Counted from the stretch's first letter, positions 44,253 through 53,102 are shown. The stretch is 59,976 bases of DNA from JBEKYD01 sp049509915 (GCA_049509915.1 JBEKZL010000004.1:1-59976), one strand, 5' to 3'. Program-made: numbers and translations. Notes: a model not told the origin generated them from the letters alone.

Positions 44253-44545
44253 TGGTGCCCCGAGTCGGAATTGAACCGACACTTCCCTTGCGGGAAAACG
44301 GATTTTCTTCCCTCCTACGGCTTTCGCCGCCAGCGCTGCGCTGTTTGTGGGCTGGACTATGCCTTCATCTCAGGGAGATGGTTGCCGTCTAGTCTCTACA
44401 CCTTCCCGTCACCGGGTTTGGCTCGGCGTTGGCATCAGCATGACCTGTTAAGCGTTCACCGAGTTTGACAACATTCACGTAGTAGATCGCTCTACTGGTG
44501 CTCAATCGACAAGTCCGTTGCGTCTGCCGATTTCGCCATCGGGGC
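44253..44545 (-). tRNA. tRNA-Leu(UAA) interrupted by a group I intron
   Basis: Spliced, the exons give a complete class II tRNA. The 5' exon (44545-44511) has acceptor strand GCCCCGA, D-arm GCG to CGC, and anticodon stem ACGGA with loop bases CTT. The 3' exon (44306-44253) begins AAAA and TCCGT, completing the anticodon loop CTTAAAA with anticodon TAA, then a long variable arm (TCCC, GCAA, GGGA), the T-arm GTCGG, TTCAATT, CCGAC, and acceptor TCGGGGC, A, CCA. The 3' CCA is encoded. The break lies between U34 and A35, the same position as the well-known cyanobacterial and chloroplast intron. Confidence 0.95.
44307..44510 (-). ncRNA. Compact group I intron in the tRNA-Leu anticodon
   Basis: A 204-nt insert that ends in G (omega-G) and follows a U at the 5' splice site. 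Visible secondary structure along the intron: GAG at positions 8-10 can pair with exon CUU, giving the U:G pair of P1; P2 GTAGA, GCGA, TCTAC (16-29); P5 CCCG, GTGA, CGGG (95-106); P7 strands GACTA (117-121) and TAGTC (152-156); P8 CATCTC, CCT, GAGATG (131-145); P9-type hairpins CAGCG/CGCTG (168-180) and CGGC, GAAA, GCCG (182-193). The core ACTAGACGGCA and GGCATAGTCC are group I hallmarks. It has no open reading frame, so any mobility needs help from elsewhere. Confidence 0.92.
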
Positions 44546-44579
44546 ACATCAAATTTAGAATATCAGGTGTAAGCGGAGT

Positions 44580-44603
44580 GTGGGTTCGAGTCCCATCCCA
44601 CCA
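44580..44603 (+). other. tRNA T-arm-like fragment
   Basis: GTGGG, TTCGAGT, CCCAT forms a T-arm with the invariant TTC and A, followed by CCCACCA. No matching acceptor 5' strand or other arms precede it. It may be a tRNA 3' remnant, for example from an old integration site, only 35 bp from the tRNA-Leu gene. Confidence 0.3.
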
Positions 44604-44833
44604 GGGATTACGATGGAGCACTTCTTAAACCGCGCATTCCCCAGCGCTGCGGCATAAGGCCCCAAACCGGCCCTTCTTACGCCTGGTCAGAATCAGAAAG
44701 TCCCCGGCGGTGCGCTTCCGGAATCGATCTGCGCGCGGATGATGGAAGCGATGGCCTCAGCGTCGGCCGAGGAACTTAAGCAAGCCCCGTCGGCGGGCCG
44801 TCTCCGCGTGCGACAATGCCAACGGAACCCTCC

Positions 44834-46123
44834 ATGCCGATCTCCTACCTTCACCCACGCGATGAAATTCTGGCCCTCATGCAGCGGATCTATGGCTACC
44901 GGATGACCACCACTTCCGGCGGCAACCTTTCCATAAGGGAAGAGAACGGCTACTTGTGGATCACGCCGGCGCGGATCGATAAGGGCACGCTGCGGCGCGA
45001 CGACATCGTTTGCGTGCACCCGGATGGCTCGGCGGAGGGTAGCCGGCAGCCTTCCTCGGAGTTGCCCCTGCACCTGGCGATCTATCGCAGCCGGCCGGAC
45101 TTCCGCGGCATCGTTCACGCCCATCCGGTGGCGCTGGTAGCCTTCAGTATCGCTCACGAAATCCCCGATACGCACCTGTTCCACCAGGCGTTTCATGTGT
45201 GCGGAAAGGCGGCGCTAGCCGGTTACGAACTGCCGGGCAGCGAGGCGTTGGGGCGTACGGTCGGCGAGGTGTTCGCCTGCGGGCACGATTCGGTGATTCT
45301 GGAAAACCATGGTGTGGTGACCGGCGGCGCATCCGTCGCCGAGGCCTTCCGGCGCTTCGAGACGCTGGAGTTCACCGCCAAGACGATCATCAAAGCGCGC
45401 CTGCTGGACGAGGTGCGGTACCTGACGGAAGCCGAGATTGCGCTGGCCGGGCAGCCGCGCGAGCCGCTCCCGGAATTCGAGCCCGCGCCGCCGTCGAGTG
45501 CCGAAAAGGAACTGCGCAACATGCTGGCGGAATTCGTGCGCCGCGGTTACCGGCAGCGGCTGTTCATCAGCACCGAGGGCAGTTTTTCGGCCCGCCTGGC
45601 CGGCGATTCCTTTCTGATTACGCCTTATCGCCTGGACCGCGCCACGGCGCAGCCGGCCGAACTGGTGCTGGTGAAAAACGGCCGCGCCGAAGCCGGCAAG
45701 ACGGCCAGCCGTGCCGCCGCGGTTCACCACGCCATCTTTCGCCGCTGCCCAGAGGTGGGAGCCATCATCAACGCTTACCCGGTGAACGCCACCGCCTTCA
45801 GCGTGACCGGCCTCGCGCTGGATACGCGCACCATCCCGGAAAGCTACGTGGTGGTGCGGCACGTCACCCGCGCGCCCTTCGGCCTGCAGTTCGACCATCC
45901 GGAAGCCATCGCGGCGCGCGTTTCTCCCGCCACTCCCGCGATGCTGCTCGAAAACGACGGGGTGCTGGCTACGGGCTCAACCGTGCTGGAAGCCTTCGAC
46001 CGGCTGGAGGTGATCGAATCCACCGCCGAGGCGCTCATCAACTGCCAAGCCGTGGGCACTCTGGCGCCGATGCCCGACGAGGCGATCCGCGAGTTGGCCG
46101 TGGCGTTTCGCCTGCCGGTCTAA
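44834..46123 (+). CDS. Tandem class II aldolase/adducin-domain protein
   Basis: A 429-residue protein with two class II aldolase domains in a row. Domain 1 has SGGNLSIREENGYLWITPA, the catalytic Glu in SSELPLHLAIY near 75, the zinc pair in VHAHP near 95 and the third His in LENHGV near 158, so it looks active. Domain 2 (from about 230) keeps the fold (FISTEGSFSARLAGDSFLIT) but has INAYP near 313 and LENDGV near 375 where the zinc histidines should be. The start at 44834 (MPISYLHPRDEIL) is preferred over an ATG 18 bp upstream. Substrate unknown: such enzymes split sugar phosphates or decarboxylate. Confidence 0.85.
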   Translation: MPISYLHPRDEILALMQRIYGYRMTTTSGGNLSIREENGYLWITPARIDKGTLRRDDIVCVHPDGSAEGSRQPSSELPLHLAIYRSRPDFRGIVHAHPVALVAFSIAHEIPDTHLFHQAFHVCGKAALAGYELPGSEALGRTVGEVFACGHDSVILENHGVVTGGASVAEAFRRFETLEFTAKTIIKARLLDEVRYLTEAEIALAGQPREPLPEFEPAPPSSAEKELRNMLAEFVRRGYRQRLFISTEGSFSARLAGDSFLITPYRLDRATAQPAELVLVKNGRAEAGKTASRAAAVHHAIFRRCPEVGAIINAYPVNATAFSVTGLALDTRTIPESYVVVRHVTRAPFGLQFDHPEAIAARVSPATPAMLLENDGVLATGSTVLEAFDRLEVIESTAEALINCQAVGTLAPMPDEAIRELAVAFRLPV

Positions 46124-46136
46124 CGTAGACAGCCGC

Positions 46137-46778
46137 TTACTTCTTGACCGGCGCGGCGGGAGCGGCGGGCTTGGGAGCGGCGGCCGGAGCGGCCGCGGCG
46201 GTTCCCGGATGCGCCTGGTCGTAGAGCTTGATGATATCCGGAGTGATATTTATATCGGCCGCGCCGAAGATCACGCCGCCCTGCTGATTGCTCACATCCA
46301 GCACCACGGCATATCCGTTCTGGGTGGCGTACTGGTTGATGATCGGGTTCATCTTGCCCCAGATCTCCTGCATCAGCTTCTGCTGGTCCTGGTCGACCTC
46401 CGTGTTCAAATCGTCGGCGTCGTTTTTGAGCGAACGATCGTTGGTGGCGATGTCGCGCTCCATGCGGGCCTTGGCGTCGTCGCTCATGGTCGCGGCGCCT
46501 TTACGCAACTGGTCCTGCAGGGCTTGAATATCCTGCTGCCTTTTTTCCAGGGCGCTCTTTTTCGGGTCGAACTTGATCTTCAGCTCGGCGGCGGCCTTTT
46601 GCCCGTCCTTGGTCTGCAAGATGGCCGCGGTGATGTTGATGATCCCAACCCTGGTTGGGGTTGGCCCGGCGGTGGCAGCCGGCGTAGGGGCCGGCGCGGC
46701 TGCGGGCGCCGCTTGCCCGGCCGCGGTTATGGCCATGCCCAATACCAGGGCGCAACTGACAACGTAGTTCTTCTTCAA
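46137..46778 (-). CDS. skp: Skp/OmpH family periplasmic chaperone
   Basis: A 213-residue exported protein: signal peptide (NYVVSCALVLGMAITAAGQ), an Ala/Pro-rich linker, then the OmpH domain with VGIINITAAILQTKDGQKA, a long coiled-coil (KKSALEKRQQDIQALQDQLR) and the closing part NGYAVVLDVSNQQGGVIF, GAADINITPDIIKLYD. A second Ala/Pro-rich tail ends the protein. It would escort unfolded outer-membrane proteins to the Bam complex. It follows bamA on the same strand after 39 bp, the usual arrangement. Confidence 0.92.
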   Translation of the reverse strand: MKKNYVVSCALVLGMAITAAGQAAPAAAPAPTPAATAGPTPTRVGIINITAAILQTKDGQKAAAELKIKFDPKKSALEKRQQDIQALQDQLRKGAATMSDDAKARMERDIATNDRSLKNDADDLNTEVDQDQQKLMQEIWGKMNPIINQYATQNGYAVVLDVSNQQGGVIFGAADINITPDIIKLYDQAHPGTAAAAPAAAPKPAAPAAPVKK

Positions 46779-46817
46779 GTGTTACTCCTGAATCTCAAAA
46801 TACTAACACGTCCCCTG

Positions 46818-49800
46818 TCAGAACGTCCTGCCCACGGTGAACCGGAACAGGGTGCGCCGGTCGAAATACGGATACTCCTGTCCGTATTGGGCGATGGCCG
46901 CGTTGAAAGTTGCCGCGTTGGGGAAGAACGAACGGTCCGCCGCGATCGGCGGTTGCACGTATTCGCGGACGGTGGATGGATTGTACGCAAAGTACACCCG
47001 GAAGGGCGCCTGCACCACCGGCAGCAACACCTGGATCTCCAGACCCGTGGACCCCACCGGCCTGGTCGTTCCCGCGGCAATCGGCACCTTGCCCGTAAAT
47101 CCGGCTTGGGGAAACTCCTGGCTTAACTGGAGCACGCGCTCCGGCGACATCGTCAATTCGCTCGGCCGAAGGACGCCGTTGATGCCGGCGTCGCCGAAAA
47201 TCGCCAGGGTGATGGGGCCGAAGATGGGAATGCGGTATTCGAAATTGAAAATCCCATGCGCGTCGCCGCCGGGGGTGATGAGCTGGTAGGCGGGAATGGG
47301 CATGGAAACCGGGGCTGAAACCACCGAACCGCCGCTCACCTGCTGTTGGGTGCGGGCGCTGCCGTCGCTATTGTAAATGGGAATACTCGCCTGGGTGGGA
47401 ATGAAGGCGATCGGTGTGATGGACCACCAGTCGAAACCGCGCACGTCGTTTTCGCCGCCCATGAAGGAACGCGCAAACGGGGGAACTTCTTTACCGCCAT
47501 AGCCGCTAATCAGCGTCCCCAGCACATGGAACGCCAGAATGTTCTTATGGTAGATCGGCGACGCGTGGTAATACTTGACGTCGATCGCCGGCGCCAGCGT
47601 ATTCACGTTGCCGCCCAGCAAGCTGCTGGCGAACCCGGCCGAGAAGTAAATGCTCTTGCCCGCGGTGGGGTTAATCGGATGATTGACCGTGTTATAGGTC
47701 AACCCCGGCGTGATCTTGGCGGTGCGGATGCCATTCAAGGCGTTGGGACCGTAGACACCGTCGAAGTCGATGTACTGGAAATAATTGGTCGCCGCCGTGG
47801 TTTCCGTCTTCACGTTGGAAATGTCGTAGCCGAAGGTGAGGCTGCTGCGCCAGAAACTGCGGTGCAACTGGTAGCTCAGCGAGGTGGTGAAGCCGCGGCT
47901 GTCCTGCACGTAGTTCAGCAGGTTCTGGCTGCCGAGCGAATTGTAAAGCCCGATCAGATTCTGGCCGGTCAGCAGCGAGACCTGGCGCGCCTGATTGAAG
48001 TCGTAACGCGAAAAGTACACCGAGAAGCCGGTTTGAATGGGGTGGTCGAACAGGTACGGCTCGCTGAAACCCAAATTGACGCTGCGCAGCAAGGTGCCAA
48101 GCTGGGAACTGATGGAAAGGGTTTCGCCCAGGCCCAGGAAATTGTTGGTCGAGTAGTTCAGGCCGACAAAGGTGCCGGCAATGCCCGACACGCCGCCATT
48201 GAGCCCGATCGAGTTCTTGCCGCGTTCCTTCACCTTGAGGGTGATATCGACCGTATTCGAGGCCGGATTGCGCTTGATATCGGCCGCGTCCTCCTTCTTC
48301 AAGGCTTCAAAATAGCCGAGCTGATTCAGGCGCAGAATGCTCAGGTCCCACAGGTTGGTATTGAACATGTCGCCTTCATCCAGCAGCAATTCGCGGCGGA
48401 TGACTTTGTCGCGGGTGGTGGTATTGCCCGAAAAATCGATGCGGCGGATGAAGAACTGCTTGCCCTCGTCGGCGGTAATGGTCAGATCGATCTGATTCGT
48501 ATTGGGAATCGGCTCGACATCCGGTTCGGGCACGAAATCGATATAGCCGAAGCCGCCGTAGAGCTTGCGCATATTCTCGATGCCCTTGCGCAGCTTGTCG
48601 GTATTGAATACGTCCTTTTCCCGCATGCCGAACAGCGCCATCAGCACGGAGGGCTCGCGAAACAGCTTCACACCCACGAAACTCATGGTGTGCAGCTGGT
48701 ACACCTTGCCTTCTTCCACCGGCAGCTTGATATCGGCATAAATGCCGGGCTGTTCCATCTTGATAATGGGCAATCGCCAGCCGCGGCCGCCCTTCGGAAT
48801 GATACTGACGGTGGGGTCGAGCACGCGCGCTTCGTAATATCCCTTGTCCTGATATGCCTGGCGGACCTTTTCCTCGTCGTATTCGAGCTTGGTCTGATCG
48901 TAGGTCTTGGCGAACATGTTCTCGAACAGGATCGAGTGCGGAATTCCGTATGGCTTCATCTCCTTCATGGCGGCGATCACCCACTTGGACTTCATGGTTC
49001 GATTGCCGGTGACGATGATGGCGCCGACCTTGACCTTGGGACCTTCCTTCACATTGAAGGTGACCTTCAATGAGGAAGGCGGAATCTGTTCGATGACCGG
49101 ATCCACTTGCGCGTACTGGCGGCCGCGCTCACCCAGAAATTCCTTCAGCACGATCGCCGCAAGCTGCACCTTGCTCGGGTCGTACTGCGATTCCACCACC
49201 AGGCCGACCTTCCGCTCCTTGAAGCGGTCCAGAATTTCCGAAACCGTGACGGTATGGATGCCCTCGTAATTGATGGAGCGGATGACGCGCCGCTCGCTCA
49301 GCACGAAACGCAGGATCAGACCGCCGGTCGGATCGGGCTCCGTTTCCACCCGGATATCTTCGAAACGGCCCGAGTTCCACAGCGTCATGAAGTCGCGGCG
49401 GATGGCGTCTTCGGTATAGATATCGCCGACCTTGCTCATGATCATGGCCTTGAGCGTATCGGTGGGAATACGGCGGGCGCCGCGAAAGTCGATCTCTTTG
49501 ATCGCTTCGCCGGTGGCGGGCGCGGGCGCGGCGGGCGCCGGCCTGGGCGTCTCGAGCTGGGTGGGCGGCTGGGGTTTAGCAGGCTGCGCGGGCTGAGCCG
49601 GCTGCGCCGGTTGGGCGGGCTGCTGCTCCTGCGGCACGTTTTCGAACGGGTTGGCCGGCTGTAGCGGCTTGGGCGGCGTCTGCTGCGCGGGCTGAGCCTG
49701 GGCAGGCTGGGGTTGGGAGGGTTGGCCTTGCGAAGGCGGGGTTTGCGCGCCGGCGGCAAACGGGTACGCTCCAATCGCATACATCGCCAGCACGGCCAGG

Positions 49801-49823
49801 CGGAACGGCCCCAATCGCATCAT
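46818..49823 (-). CDS. bamA: Outer membrane assembly factor BamA
   Basis: A 1001-residue outer-membrane protein, the core of the barrel-assembly machine. A signal peptide (MMRLGPFRLAVLAMYAIGA) is followed by a roughly 90-residue Pro/Gln/Ala linker with repeated AQP units, then five POTRA domains starting at IKEIDFRGARRIPTDTLKAM and a 16-strand barrel (FLGLGETLSISSQLG, the surface-loop motif FMGGENDVRGFDWWSI) ending in the F-terminal signal RFTVGRTF. The V-R-G-F motif in loop 6 is intact. The long linker makes it larger than the usual 800 residues. The ATG at 49823 or 49820 is the start; a longer frame upstream has no leader. Confidence 0.95.
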   Translation of the reverse strand: MMRLGPFRLAVLAMYAIGAYPFAAGAQTPPSQGQPSQPQPAQAQPAQQTPPKPLQPANPFENVPQEQQPAQPAQPAQPAQPAKPQPPTQLETPRPAPAAPAPATGEAIKEIDFRGARRIPTDTLKAMIMSKVGDIYTEDAIRRDFMTLWNSGRFEDIRVETEPDPTGGLILRFVLSERRVIRSINYEGIHTVTVSEILDRFKERKVGLVVESQYDPSKVQLAAIVLKEFLGERGRQYAQVDPVIEQIPPSSLKVTFNVKEGPKVKVGAIIVTGNRTMKSKWVIAAMKEMKPYGIPHSILFENMFAKTYDQTKLEYDEEKVRQAYQDKGYYEARVLDPTVSIIPKGGRGWRLPIIKMEQPGIYADIKLPVEEGKVYQLHTMSFVGVKLFREPSVLMALFGMREKDVFNTDKLRKGIENMRKLYGGFGYIDFVPEPDVEPIPNTNQIDLTITADEGKQFFIRRIDFSGNTTTRDKVIRRELLLDEGDMFNTNLWDLSILRLNQLGYFEALKKEDAADIKRNPASNTVDITLKVKERGKNSIGLNGGVSGIAGTFVGLNYSTNNFLGLGETLSISSQLGTLLRSVNLGFSEPYLFDHPIQTGFSVYFSRYDFNQARQVSLLTGQNLIGLYNSLGSQNLLNYVQDSRGFTTSLSYQLHRSFWRSSLTFGYDISNVKTETTAATNYFQYIDFDGVYGPNALNGIRTAKITPGLTYNTVNHPINPTAGKSIYFSAGFASSLLGGNVNTLAPAIDVKYYHASPIYHKNILAFHVLGTLISGYGGKEVPPFARSFMGGENDVRGFDWWSITPIAFIPTQASIPIYNSDGSARTQQQVSGGSVVSAPVSMPIPAYQLITPGGDAHGIFNFEYRIPIFGPITLAIFGDAGINGVLRPSELTMSPERVLQLSQEFPQAGFTGKVPIAAGTTRPVGSTGLEIQVLLPVVQAPFRVYFAYNPSTVREYVQPPIAADRSFFPNAATFNAAIAQYGQEYPYFDRRTLFRFTVGRTF

Positions 49824-50245
49824 GCGAACACACCTTTCCGGCTGTCGGCCGGGAGCCGAAGCTGCCGGGCGGGCGGGATGGAACCTGTCGTTGTTCGCAC
49901 CGACTTGCGCCATAGGCGCACAGGTTGCTCTGCCGAAGTCCTTCGGCTGGCGCAAGGAACTGGTTTCACGGGAGACGGTTTCAATCGATACAGCCGGATT
50001 CTGTGATGATAAGCCATTATTCTACCGAATCTTGAAGGCATCGGACAACGAGCAGGCCCGGCCACAGGTGTGACGTGCCGGCACACCGCCACCGGCTCTT
50101 GGAACAGCGTGTCCTCTCGCGAATCGATTGGCTGCCGCGCCGGGAGGCTTCGCCGGGTCGCCCCTTCGCCTGCGGTCTGCATTTTCGCAGCCAGCTTGGC
50201 CTAAACCGTTTGCCTGAGGGTCGCATTCCGGGGAAGTCGTTGACT
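49824..50245. other. Gene-free region upstream of bamA
   Basis: No convincing gene in about 420 bp. It should carry the promoter for bamA-skp and the end of the mutase small-subunit transcript; I see no strong terminator. Confidence 0.45.
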
Positions 50246-50635
50246 CTATGCGGACACCGCATCGCGGATGAAGCCGACAATGGATTCGAGCGAGGCTCCC
50301 GGCTGAAACACCGCGGCCACACCCTGTTGCCGCAGCGCCTCAGCGTCGCGGTCGGGTACAATGCCCCCCACCACCACTTTGACGTCTTTCATCCCGTTCC
50401 GCTCCAGCAATTCCAGCACGCGCGGCACAACTGCGTTGTGGGCGCCCGATAGAATCGAAAGTCCGATCACCTGAACGTCTTCCTGCAAAGCCGCATCCAC
50501 GATCATCTCCGGCGTCTGGCGCAGGCCGGTATAGATGACCTCCATACCGGCATCGCGCAAGGCGCGCGCGATCACCTTGGCACCGCGGTCGTGACCGTCC
50601 AGGCCGGGCTTGGCCACCAGAACTCGAATCGGCAT
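50246..50635 (-). CDS. mcmA2: Methylmalonyl-CoA mutase, cobalamin-binding small subunit
   Basis: A 129-residue B12-binding protein. It carries the base-off signature GLDGHDRGAKVIARAL (DxHxxG, with His as cobalt ligand), the loop SILSGAHNAVV and VVGGIVPDRDAEALRQQG. It equals the C-terminal part of the long mutase and pairs with the large subunit encoded at 51461. Between them lies a small toxin-antitoxin-like insertion. Role: isomerising methylmalonyl-CoA and succinyl-CoA in propionate metabolism. Confidence 0.9.
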   Translation of the reverse strand: MPIRVLVAKPGLDGHDRGAKVIARALRDAGMEVIYTGLRQTPEMIVDAALQEDVQVIGLSILSGAHNAVVPRVLELLERNGMKDVKVVVGGIVPDRDAEALRQQGVAAVFQPGASLESIVGFIRDAVSA

Positions 50636-50724
50636 GAAGAGAGCTTTCAGCGGTCGGCTTCAAAGGCCGGATCGCCGGTTTTCACAATAGCGTCCTTCGG
50701 TGGGGGAAGGCAAGCGGGCGGCGA

Positions 50725-51072
50725 TTACCCGTCGGCAGTCTTCTTGCGGCTGAACGTGCCGCGGTTCACGGTCTGAAATGAACCGGGCAGAGCGCTATCA
50801 ATCGCTGCAAGAATCCGCGGCACGTGGTTCTTGATGATGGGCCAGTTGTTGGCTGAAAGGGCCAAAATCGCCAGACGGCGACCTGTAAGGTTTTGCTCGT
50901 GGACAAGACTTTGGTCGCCCGTAAGAAACACCTCGATACCGCTCTCTTCCGCCGTGCCCAGCAGTTCACCGTTTCTCAGCTCGCCCCATCCCATATAGGA
51001 AGCGGTGAGATTTCGTGTTTGCCGGGCGCGCCGAGGCTGGTTCTTAGCTTATGCGGTAGATTGTGATCAAAA
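50725..51072 (-). pseudogene. DUF5615 PIN-like toxin, frameshifted
   Basis: Two frames make up a DUF5615 protein. The N-terminal part FDHNLPHKLRTSLGAPGKHE overlaps the end of the DUF433 gene but has no start codon in frame. Near 51000 one base is missing, and the remainder continues in another frame as YMGWGELRNGELLGTAEESG, VFLTGDQSLVHEQNL and GRRLAILALSANNWPIIKNH. The acidic residues (FDHN, LTGDQ) of the putative nuclease site are present but cannot end up in one protein. Confidence 0.75.
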
Positions 51073-51342
51073 CCCTCCCGGTAAGTCTCGTCCGCCTCGC
51101 GAGCGGGCAAAAGAGATGAGCCGCTGAATCGCCATAAGGGAGAGGTCGGGATAGTTTTCGTGAATTTCCTCCAGCGGAGAACCAAGCTCGGCATCCTGAA
51201 CGATGGTGTCAGCAAGGATGCGGGTCCCGCGCACGATGGGGCGTCCGGAGACCTTGCCCAGTACCCGCTCCACCAATTCGCAGCCGGTCCAATCGACATA
51301 GCTATCCAGGCTCGCCTTGTCGCCTGTGTCGAGACTTTCCAC
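51067..51342 (-). CDS. DUF433 antitoxin-like protein
   Basis: A 91-residue protein with the DUF433 pattern KVSGRPIVRGTRILADTIVQ, GSPLEEIHENYPDLSLMAIQ and RLISFA, a winged-helix-like antitoxin of the VapB45 type. It overlaps the start of the DUF5615 toxin fragment. It appears intact although its partner is broken. It lies inside the mutase gene pair on the same strand. Confidence 0.8.
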   Translation of the reverse strand: MESLDTGDKASLDSYVDWTGCELVERVLGKVSGRPIVRGTRILADTIVQDAELGSPLEEIHENYPDLSLMAIQRLISFARSRGGRDLPGGF

Positions 51343-51460
51343 TTTAAGCCTCCCGCTTCATCGTAGCCCTTTGGCGCAGAATAGGGAGACCGTGCCGAAG
51401 GGGACGGGCCGGTCCTGGCTTCGTCCGGACTGTCCCCAGCGGCCCCCTCGTCGCCACGCC

Positions 51461-53032
51461 TCACAAATGCGCGGTCTCCGTATAGGTCCCGAAGACCTCG
51501 CGCAACGCATCGCAGATCTCGCCCAGGGTGGCATAGGCTTTGACGGCTTCGAGCAGGTGGGGCATGGTATTCTCGGTTCCTTCGGCGGCGCGCCGCAACG
51601 CATCCAGAGCGGCGGTGACCCGCTCATTGGAACGGCGGGCGCGCAGAGAAGCCAGCTTCCGGCATTGGTGCGCGGCGGCGCTCTCGTCGACCCTCAACAA
51701 TTCGATGGGTTGGTCCTCGCTCTGGAAGCGATTCACGCCCACCACCACGCGCGCGCCGGCTTCCACTTCCCGCTGGTAACGGTAGCTGGCCGAGGCGATT
51801 TCGCTCTGCGGGTAGCCGGCTTCCACGGCGGCGATCATGCCGCCCATCCGGTCGATCGTCTGAATATAAACGTTCGCGGCGCGTTCGGTCTCGAGCGTCA
51901 GGGTTTCCACCAGATAGCTGCCGCCCAGCGGGTCGGGCGTATTGGCGATCCCGCTTTCATGGGCCAGGATCTGTTGCGTGCGCAGCGCGATGGTGACCGC
52001 CTGTTCACTGGGCAGGGCGTAGGCTTCGTCGAGCGAATTGGTGTGCAGCGATTGCGCGCCGCCCATTACCGCGGCCATCGCCTCCACCGCCGTGCGTACG
52101 ACATTGTTATACGGCTGCTGCCAGGTGAGCGAGCAGCCCGCCGTCTGGGCATGGAAGCGCAATTTCAGGCTTCGCTCCCGGCGCGCTCCATAGCGGTCCC
52201 GCATGGCATGAGCCCAGATGCGGCGGGCGGCGCGGTACTTGGCGATCTCTTCGAAAAAATCGCTATGGGCGTTGAAGAAGAAGCTGAGCCGGGGTGCGAA
52301 TTCGTCGATGCCGAGGCCCCGTTCGAGCGCCCATTCCACGTACTCGAAGCCATCGCGCAGGGTAAAGGCCAGCTCCTGAACCGCGGTGGAACCGGCTTCG
52401 CGAATGTGATACCCGCTGATCGAAATCGGGTTGAAACGGGGCGTGTGACGGGCGGCGAATTCGATCGTGTCCGTCACCAGCCGCATGGAAGCCCGCGGCG
52501 GGAAAATGTATTCCTTCTGCGCGATGTACTCTTTCAGAATATCGTTCTGGAGGGTACCCGAAATGCGGTCCCAGCCCGCCCCCTGCCGCTCCGCCACAGC
52601 CAGGTACATGGCCCACAGCACCGCCGCCGGCGAGTTGATGGTCATCGAAACCGTCACGTCCGCCAGGGGAATGCCGCCAAACAGAATCTCCATATCGTCC
52701 AGCGAACAGATGGAAGCGCCGCACTTGCCGGTCTCGCCGGCGGCCAGCGCGTGATCGGCGTCGTACCCCATCAGGGTGGGCAGGTCGAATGCCACCGAGA
52801 GGCCGGTTTGCCCCTGCTGCAGCAGGTAGTGATAGCGGCGGTTGGTTTCCTCCGGTGTGCCGAACCCGGAAAACTGGCGCATGGTCCAGAGCTTGCCCCG
52901 GTACATGTCGGCGTGAATGCCGCGCGTGTAGGGAAACTCGCCGGGCGGCGGGGCGGGATAATCGCCGGGGCCGTAGAGCGGCTCGATCGGCACACCGCTA
53001 ATGGTCGTAAACTGGCGTTCGGCGGTCTTCAT
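51461..53032 (-). CDS. mcmA1: Methylmalonyl-CoA mutase, large subunit
   Basis: A 523-residue catalytic TIM-barrel subunit. Motifs: GEFPYTRGIHADMYRGKLWT, MRQFSGFGTPEETNRRYHYL, SMTINSPAAVLWAMYLAV, SISGYHIREAGSTAVQELAF, LKLRFHAQTAGCSLTWQQPY and SLHTNSLDEAYALP. The length fits the split form, in which the B12 domain is a separate protein (50246). The ATG at 53032 is used; a frame extends upstream into the R2 repeats. Nothing suggests inactivation. It is divergent from the phosphohexomutase gene. Confidence 0.93.
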   Translation of the reverse strand: MKTAERQFTTISGVPIEPLYGPGDYPAPPPGEFPYTRGIHADMYRGKLWTMRQFSGFGTPEETNRRYHYLLQQGQTGLSVAFDLPTLMGYDADHALAAGETGKCGASICSLDDMEILFGGIPLADVTVSMTINSPAAVLWAMYLAVAERQGAGWDRISGTLQNDILKEYIAQKEYIFPPRASMRLVTDTIEFAARHTPRFNPISISGYHIREAGSTAVQELAFTLRDGFEYVEWALERGLGIDEFAPRLSFFFNAHSDFFEEIAKYRAARRIWAHAMRDRYGARRERSLKLRFHAQTAGCSLTWQQPYNNVVRTAVEAMAAVMGGAQSLHTNSLDEAYALPSEQAVTIALRTQQILAHESGIANTPDPLGGSYLVETLTLETERAANVYIQTIDRMGGMIAAVEAGYPQSEIASASYRYQREVEAGARVVVGVNRFQSEDQPIELLRVDESAAAHQCRKLASLRARRSNERVTAALDALRRAAEGTENTMPHLLEAVKAYATLGEICDALREVFGTYTETAHL

Positions 53033-53102
53033 CTGTCCGGCTATGACAGCACAGCTCCGGCTCCCTGTTGTTATCTTAGAACAAGATGGGAATCGGGTTA
53101 TA

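Noticed and set aside
44580..44603. A second, plus-strand tRNA next to tRNA-Leu
   Set aside because: Only a T-arm and a CCA-like end are present; no acceptor 5' strand, D-arm or anticodon arm could be built upstream.
47346..49073. A 575-codon plus-strand frame opposite bamA
   Set aside because: Antisense shadow; bamA motifs are unambiguous on the minus strand.
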